From GCA-2746605 sp963704835 (GTDB taxonomy: Bacteria > Bacteroidota > Ignavibacteria > Ignavibacteriales > Melioribacteraceae), in contig CAVPHW010000020.1 in NCBI GenBank assembly GCA_963704835.1, forward strand, positions 1 to 64,000: 64,000 bases of DNA. The letters run 5' to 3'. The position numbers and the translations under genes are program-made. The notes under the pieces were generated by a model. The model saw only the letters and a list, made by a program, of their open reading frames with translations. It did no database searches and had not been told where the DNA came from. Positions 60,249 to 64,000 of the stretch are shown here, in pieces. Position 1 is the first letter of the stretch. Every line of letters starts with the position of its first letter.

Positions 60249-61838
60249 TCATTTATATCTTTTATGTTCAATTGAAAAATAAGATTTTGTTAATTTTTTC
60301 AAAAATGTTGAAAGCAATATTATTGCCAAAAGATTTGGGAAGGTCATAAATCCCAAAGCTGCATCTCCAAATCCCCAGACAGCTTCAAGTTCAGCAATTG
60401 CTCCAATAAATACGAAAACAAGAAATAACACTTTATACGGAAGAACAGCTTTTTCGCCAAAAAGAAAAACAGTAGCTCTATCTCCGTAAAATGACCAGCT
60501 AATTGCAGTAGAAATAGCGAAAAGCAGAACAGATATAGTAACAATTTTATCACCGTACGCAAATAAGTAACTTAAGCCTTCCTTAAATGCAAATGAAGTA
60601 AGAATACTGCTGTTCATTAATTCTCCAGCAAAATTCGGATCAATTCTGTTTACATAAAATTCTGTATGATGCCATGCGCCTGTTGTAATAATTACTAGCC
60701 CAGTCATAGTACAAATTACAATTGTATCAATAAATGGTTCGAGTAAAGCAACAGTACCTTCACGCACTGCAAAATTTGTTTTTGCTGTTGAATGAGCTAT
60801 TGCCGCACTACCTTGTCCAGCTTCGTTGGAGTAAAGTCCTCGCTTAATTCCCCAAAGCATAGTATTGAGAAAAACTAAAAAGGTTCCTCCGCCAACTCCT
60901 GCAATTTCAGCCGGTGGATTAAAAGCCATTGAGAAGATTTTGTCAAATGCCGCGCCAATTTCACCAAGGTTATTTAATAGAATTAATAAAGCTGCAAGCA
61001 CATAAACACCAGCCATAATTGGTGCCAGAAAACCAGTTACCTTACCTATTCTTTTTATTCCACCCAGGATTACTGCTCCAACAATAATTACGAGTAGAGT
61101 TCCATTAATAATTTGCATGTAGGATATATAAAATCCTTCAAACAATAAAAATTTGTTCGTAAGGAAATGTGTCGATCCAAAAACTTGAGTCATTTCGGAG
61201 TAAATTTGATCTGACGCTGTAAAAGCTTGAATAGCATTGCCGGTTGCAAAAGAGCAAATTATCGCAAAACTAGCGAATGCAATTGCCATCCACTCCCATT
61301 TTGCGCCTAATCCCTTAAGCATTGTGTACATTGGACCACCTGCTGTAGAACCATCAGGGGAAATATCCCTATAATGAAGCGCAAGTGTGCATTCAGAATA
61401 TTTTAACGCAGTACCGAAAAAAGCAGTAACCCACATCCAGAATAATGCTCCCGGACCTCCATAATATAAAGCAGTTGCAACACCAGCAATATTTCCAATT
61501 CCAACCGTTGCGGAGAGAGCAGTTGTTAACGCATGAAAATGGTTTAAATCTCCTGCGTCTTTTGGGTTGTCATAAATTCCTCTTGTTACTTTTATGCCAT
61601 GCCAAATTCGTCTTACTTGAGGAAAGCCGAGTTTAATTGTTACAAAAATGCCTGTTCCAAGAAGAGCAAAAATCATTAAGGGAATGGATGCAATTGGTAA
61701 ATCAGAAGAAGGGAAATTTCCAATCACCTCAAAATTACCTGGGAATGACCAAACAGCTTCAAAGAAAGGAACACCCCAAATAAATAAGAGGATAAAAATA
61801 ATTGAAAAGACTAAAAGTGCGCCATATTTTCTATTCAT
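60249..61838 (-). CDS. Alanine/glycine:cation symporter (AGCS/DAACS) family protein
   Basis: The 529 residues have about 10-12 membrane helices. The AGCS marks are GALFWMWVTAFFGTALKYSECTLALHYRD, GGPMYTMLKGLG, AGVYVLAALLILLNNL and GIKRGLYSNEAGQGSAAIAHSTAKT. Family members take up alanine or glycine with Na+ or H+. The start is ATG at 61838. It lies 12 bases downstream of the NSS symporter gene in the same direction, so two different sodium-coupled amino-acid carriers are expressed together. Confidence 0.93.
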   Translation of the reverse strand: MNRKYGALLVFSIIFILLFIWGVPFFEAVWSFPGNFEVIGNFPSSDLPIASIPLMIFALLGTGIFVTIKLGFPQVRRIWHGIKVTRGIYDNPKDAGDLNHFHALTTALSATVGIGNIAGVATALYYGGPGALFWMWVTAFFGTALKYSECTLALHYRDISPDGSTAGGPMYTMLKGLGAKWEWMAIAFASFAIICSFATGNAIQAFTASDQIYSEMTQVFGSTHFLTNKFLLFEGFYISYMQIINGTLLVIIVGAVILGGIKRIGKVTGFLAPIMAGVYVLAALLILLNNLGEIGAAFDKIFSMAFNPPAEIAGVGGGTFLVFLNTMLWGIKRGLYSNEAGQGSAAIAHSTAKTNFAVREGTVALLEPFIDTIVICTMTGLVIITTGAWHHTEFYVNRIDPNFAGELMNSSILTSFAFKEGLSYLFAYGDKIVTISVLLFAISTAISWSFYGDRATVFLFGEKAVLPYKVLFLVFVFIGAIAELEAVWGFGDAALGFMTFPNLLAIILLSTFLKKLTKSYFSIEHKRYK

Positions 61839-61850
61839 AAATTGATCAAG

Positions 61851-63246
61851 TTAATTAAAAAGATTGAGAAGGATATCAAGAAATCCTAATGAGTTAAGTA
61901 ATACGATAAAAATTAGAATTGGAGCAAAATATTTTAAGAAAATTTTCCAGAAGACAATTATTTTTGGATACTTATCAAATAAGGATTCAGAACCCAACCT
62001 TAGTTCTTTTAACGCTTTATCAAAACCCCAAACCCAAGCAACGAAAATTGAAATTAACATTCCTCCAAGTGGAAGTAATAGGTTAGCTGTTATGAAGTCA
62101 AAAAGATCAAAGAAATTTAATCCTAAAATAAGAAAATCAGAGAAGACATTAAAAGAGAGTGCACTTGGTAGACCTATTATAAAAGTAACTCCACCAAACA
62201 CTAAAACAGCTGAATGTCGTTTCCAGCCTTTTTCATCAACAAAATAAGAAACAACAACTTCTAATAAAGAAATTGCTGAAGTTAATGCAGCGATTGTTAA
62301 AAGAAAGAAAAACAATATTGAAAAAATATAACCGCCTGGCATTTTGGTAAATACCACCGGAAGAGTATGAAATATTAATCCGGGACCGGCTGAAGGATCT
62401 TGCTGAGTAGCAAATACAGCAGTGAAAATTGCTACTCCTGCAATAAGAGCAATAATTGTGTCTAAAAAAACAATTTGAATTGATGAAGTAAATAAATTGT
62501 CATTCTTACTTAAATAACTTCCATACGTCATCATTGCGCCCATTCCTAAACTTAAAGTAAAGAATGCGTGACCTAATGCTACTAATATTGCATTACCATC
62601 AACTAGATCCCAATTGGGATTTAGTAAAAATGCGATACCGTTTTCTGATCCAGGTAAACTGAGTCCCTTGATTGCCAAAACTATTAATAGAATTAACAGT
62701 ATTGGCATCATTATTTTACTGCCTCGTTCTATACCATTTTGAACTCCCAAATAAACAAAACTCATAGTGAGCAATAAAAATAAATACCATAAATCCAATT
62801 GACCAAGTTGTATTTTGTATTAAGGAGTCGAAGTGAGAACTTGAAGTATTCGCCTGATTAAACTCGTAAAAAGAACCTCTGGCAGCTTCAAAAATATAGC
62901 CTAAAGCCCAGCCCGCAATAACTATATAATAGGAGAGAATTAAAAATCCGGCAATAACACCCATGAAACCAACTGAAGTCCAAATTTTTGATGAACTGAG
63001 TTTTTTAAAAGAACCGACAGGATTTTTTTTACCAGTTCTTCCAATTAGGATTTCTGCAATTAAAACCGGTACCCCAATGACTGCGATGCAAATTAAATAA
63101 ACAAATATAAAGGCAGCACCACCATGTTCACCAGCTATATAAGGGAATTTCCAAATGTTACCTAAACCAATAGCTGAACCGGCAGCCGCCAAAATAAACC
63201 CTGCCCGTGAACCCCAATTTTCTCTAAATTGATTTGATGTTGACAT
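61851..63246 (-). pseudogene. Neurotransmitter:sodium symporter (NSS) family protein, one frameshift
   Basis: The N-terminal frame (from 63246) reads NWGSRAGFILAAAGSAIGLGNIWKFPYIAGEHGG, the sodium-binding NSS motif, then GVPVLIAEILIGR and SYYIVIAGWALGY. After a shift near 62785 the second frame reads LWYLFLLLTMSFVYLGVQNGIERGSKIMMP and SLGMGAMMTYGSYLSKNDN (sodium site) and continues to FLDILLNLFN. About 465 residues is normal. LeuT-type members take up amino acids such as leucine, tryptophan or glycine with Na+. The break splits the gene between helices 4 and 5 and is likely an error. Confidence 0.88.
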
Positions 63247-63480
63247 ATGACCTAAAGGTGATTAAAATTTAATAAACATAATAATTGATATTACATTCTA
63301 ATTTATAAATAATAGTGTGAGAAATTCAACTTAAAATTAGATTTACTTTGCTAAAACAAGGATTTTATGTTTTTATTATGAGTTGTGATATCAGGAAACG
63401 ATAAGGGTTGGTAGTTATATTTTTATTGAAATTATTAATGCCCCGTAATAAGTAGAATGGAAAAAAGAATAGAAATAAAA
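63247..63480. other. Intergenic region, nothing recognised
   Basis: The gap between the NSS start and the groES terminator is AT-rich with no supported ORF. It should hold the promoter of the symporter genes. Confidence 0.5.
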
Positions 63481-63501
63481 AAGTCCGGGAAAACCGGACT
63501 T
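63481..63501 (-). terminator. Terminator of groES
   Basis: A perfect 8-bp stem (AAGTCCGG / CCGGACTT) with a 5-base loop is followed on the minus strand by TTTTTTATTT. Confidence 0.92.
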
Positions 63502-63532
63502 TAAAAATGTGCTAAATTTAATACTTTAAATA

Positions 63533-63805
63533 TTAGTCTTCAATAACAGCTAAAATATCACTTCTCTGGATTAATTTATAATCTTTACCATCAAAAGTTA
63601 TTTCTTCACCGCCATATTTACCAAATAACACTTTATTACCAACTTTTAATACTTTTTGCAAATCTTCATCAGTACCAACAGCTTCAACTTTTCCCATTGT
63701 TGGTTTTTCTTTTGCAGAATCTGGAATAATGATACCAGATGCGGTTTTGGTTTCTGCTTCAACAAATGAAACAAGAACTCTGTCATCCATTGGTTTTACT
63801 TTCAT
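63533..63805 (-). CDS. groES: Co-chaperonin GroES
   Basis: GroES caps GroEL to form the folding chamber. The 90 residues match the family: KVKPMDDRVLVSFVEAETKTASGIIIPDSAKEKPTMGKVEAVG with the mobile loop (ETKTASGIIIPD), KVGNKVLFGKYGGEEITFDGKDY and the last strand IQRSDILAVIED. The ATG at 63805 has AGGAG upstream. groEL does not follow: a strong terminator comes 30 bases after the stop, so groES here is not in a classic groESL operon on this side. Confidence 0.97.
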   Translation of the reverse strand: MKVKPMDDRVLVSFVEAETKTASGIIIPDSAKEKPTMGKVEAVGTDEDLQKVLKVGNKVLFGKYGGEEITFDGKDYKLIQRSDILAVIED

Positions 63806-63820
63806 AATTTCTCCTATAAT

Positions 63821-64000
63821 TTAATTTATGTTTAGCATTCTATTAATTTTTGGCTTATCAAAGCCTACAATTGGTTTATTATTTATCAAAATAACAGGTA
63901 CACCGGTTGTGCCGGATCTTCTCTGCATATCTAAAGCAGCTTTTTGATCTTTTGAAACGTCAACCTCAGTAAATCGTATGTTTTTTTCTCTAAAATATCT
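63821..64000 (-). CDS. Glutaredoxin/thioredoxin-fold protein, 5' end cut by window edge
   Basis: The last 59 residues read RYFREKNIRFTEVDVSKDQKAALDMQRRSGTTGVPVILINNKPIVGFDKPKIN. The cis-Pro segment TGVPVILINNKPIVGFD is the glutaredoxin-fold signature. The CxxC active site lies in the missing N-terminal part, so redox activity cannot be judged. The stop is 15 bases before the groES start, and the two are transcribed in the same direction. Confidence 0.85.
   Translation of the reverse strand, partial: RYFREKNIRFTEVDVSKDQKAALDMQRRSGTTGVPVILINNKPIVGFDKPKINRMLNIN

Overview
The window is AT-rich chromosomal DNA, most likely from a member of the Ignavibacteria / Bacteroidota-Chlorobi group. Two predicted exported proteins (16925-18796 and 43153-44388) end in the NYPNPFNPST-type C-terminal sorting domain of the type IX secretion system. 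There are many Bacteroidota-style lipoproteins and an S16/FG-GAP membrane protein. The housekeeping genes (ndk, sucD, gatA, tatA, purS/purQ, pssA/psd, recR, ftsX, uvrD-like helicase, groES) identify a free-living bacterium but not the species. This placement is inferred from protein style, not from a marker-gene tree.

Layout. 1-8.6 kb: a minus-strand housekeeping block, in order of transcription psd, pssA, purS, purQ, tatA, gatA, then sucD, ndk, NUDIX, a NamZ-type muramidase and a lipoprotein, with one plus-strand nitroreductase in the middle. Almost every gene here is split by single-base shifts, which looks like poor consensus rather than biology. 8.7-12.4 kb: plus-strand ybaB, recR, a methyltransferase, two lipoproteins and ftsX. 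12.4-16.2 kb: tRNA-Gln, small membrane or Cys-rich proteins and a large Lon-like S16 / transmembrane / FG-GAP protein. 16.3-28.2 kb, minus strand: RRM RNA-binding protein, secreted 5'-nucleotidase, a five-gene envelope operon (Omp85 barrel, three lipoproteins of which two are paralogues, and a beta-barrel-like protein) and a two-component system.

28.5-32.7 kb, plus strand: a Tat-exported, lipid-anchored D-aminoacylase, an SRPBCC protein and a lipid-anchored glutamate-racemase-like protein. Remnants of a histidine kinase and of an SDR dehydrogenase flank the racemase. 33-39.6 kb: a xylose locus, with xylA divergent from a NUDIX-type regulator, xylB, galM and a sodium/sugar symporter, so that uptake, anomer conversion, isomerisation and phosphorylation are together.

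39.6-51.4 kb is the accessory region and the most interesting part. After a decayed IS3-type transposase there is a one-directional run of small genes (serine hydrolase, DUF2975 + HTH, secreted propeller protein, SRPBCC + TfoX, TolB-like, SRPBCC x2 + DUF2200 + DUF1801, MDR oxidoreductase). Seven imperfect palindromes of about 70-140 bp punctuate it. They end in a GTTRGC-like core and mostly begin with a complementary GCYAAC-like box. This is the layout of integron attC sites with gene cassettes, and no integron integrase is visible. A decayed element (RadC fragment, primase-like fragment, tyrosine recombinase C-terminus) then abuts the 3' end of tRNA-Met(CAU).

51.5-64 kb: an OPT transporter, an MFS carrier, a PqqD-like protein and an M29-type aminopeptidase (a probable peptide uptake and breakdown operon), a SnoaL protein, UvrD/PcrA helicase, a phosphofructokinase with the PPi-type signature, two sodium/amino-acid symporters, groES and a glutaredoxin-like gene cut by the window edge. 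No CRISPR array, rRNA or intact insertion sequence was seen.
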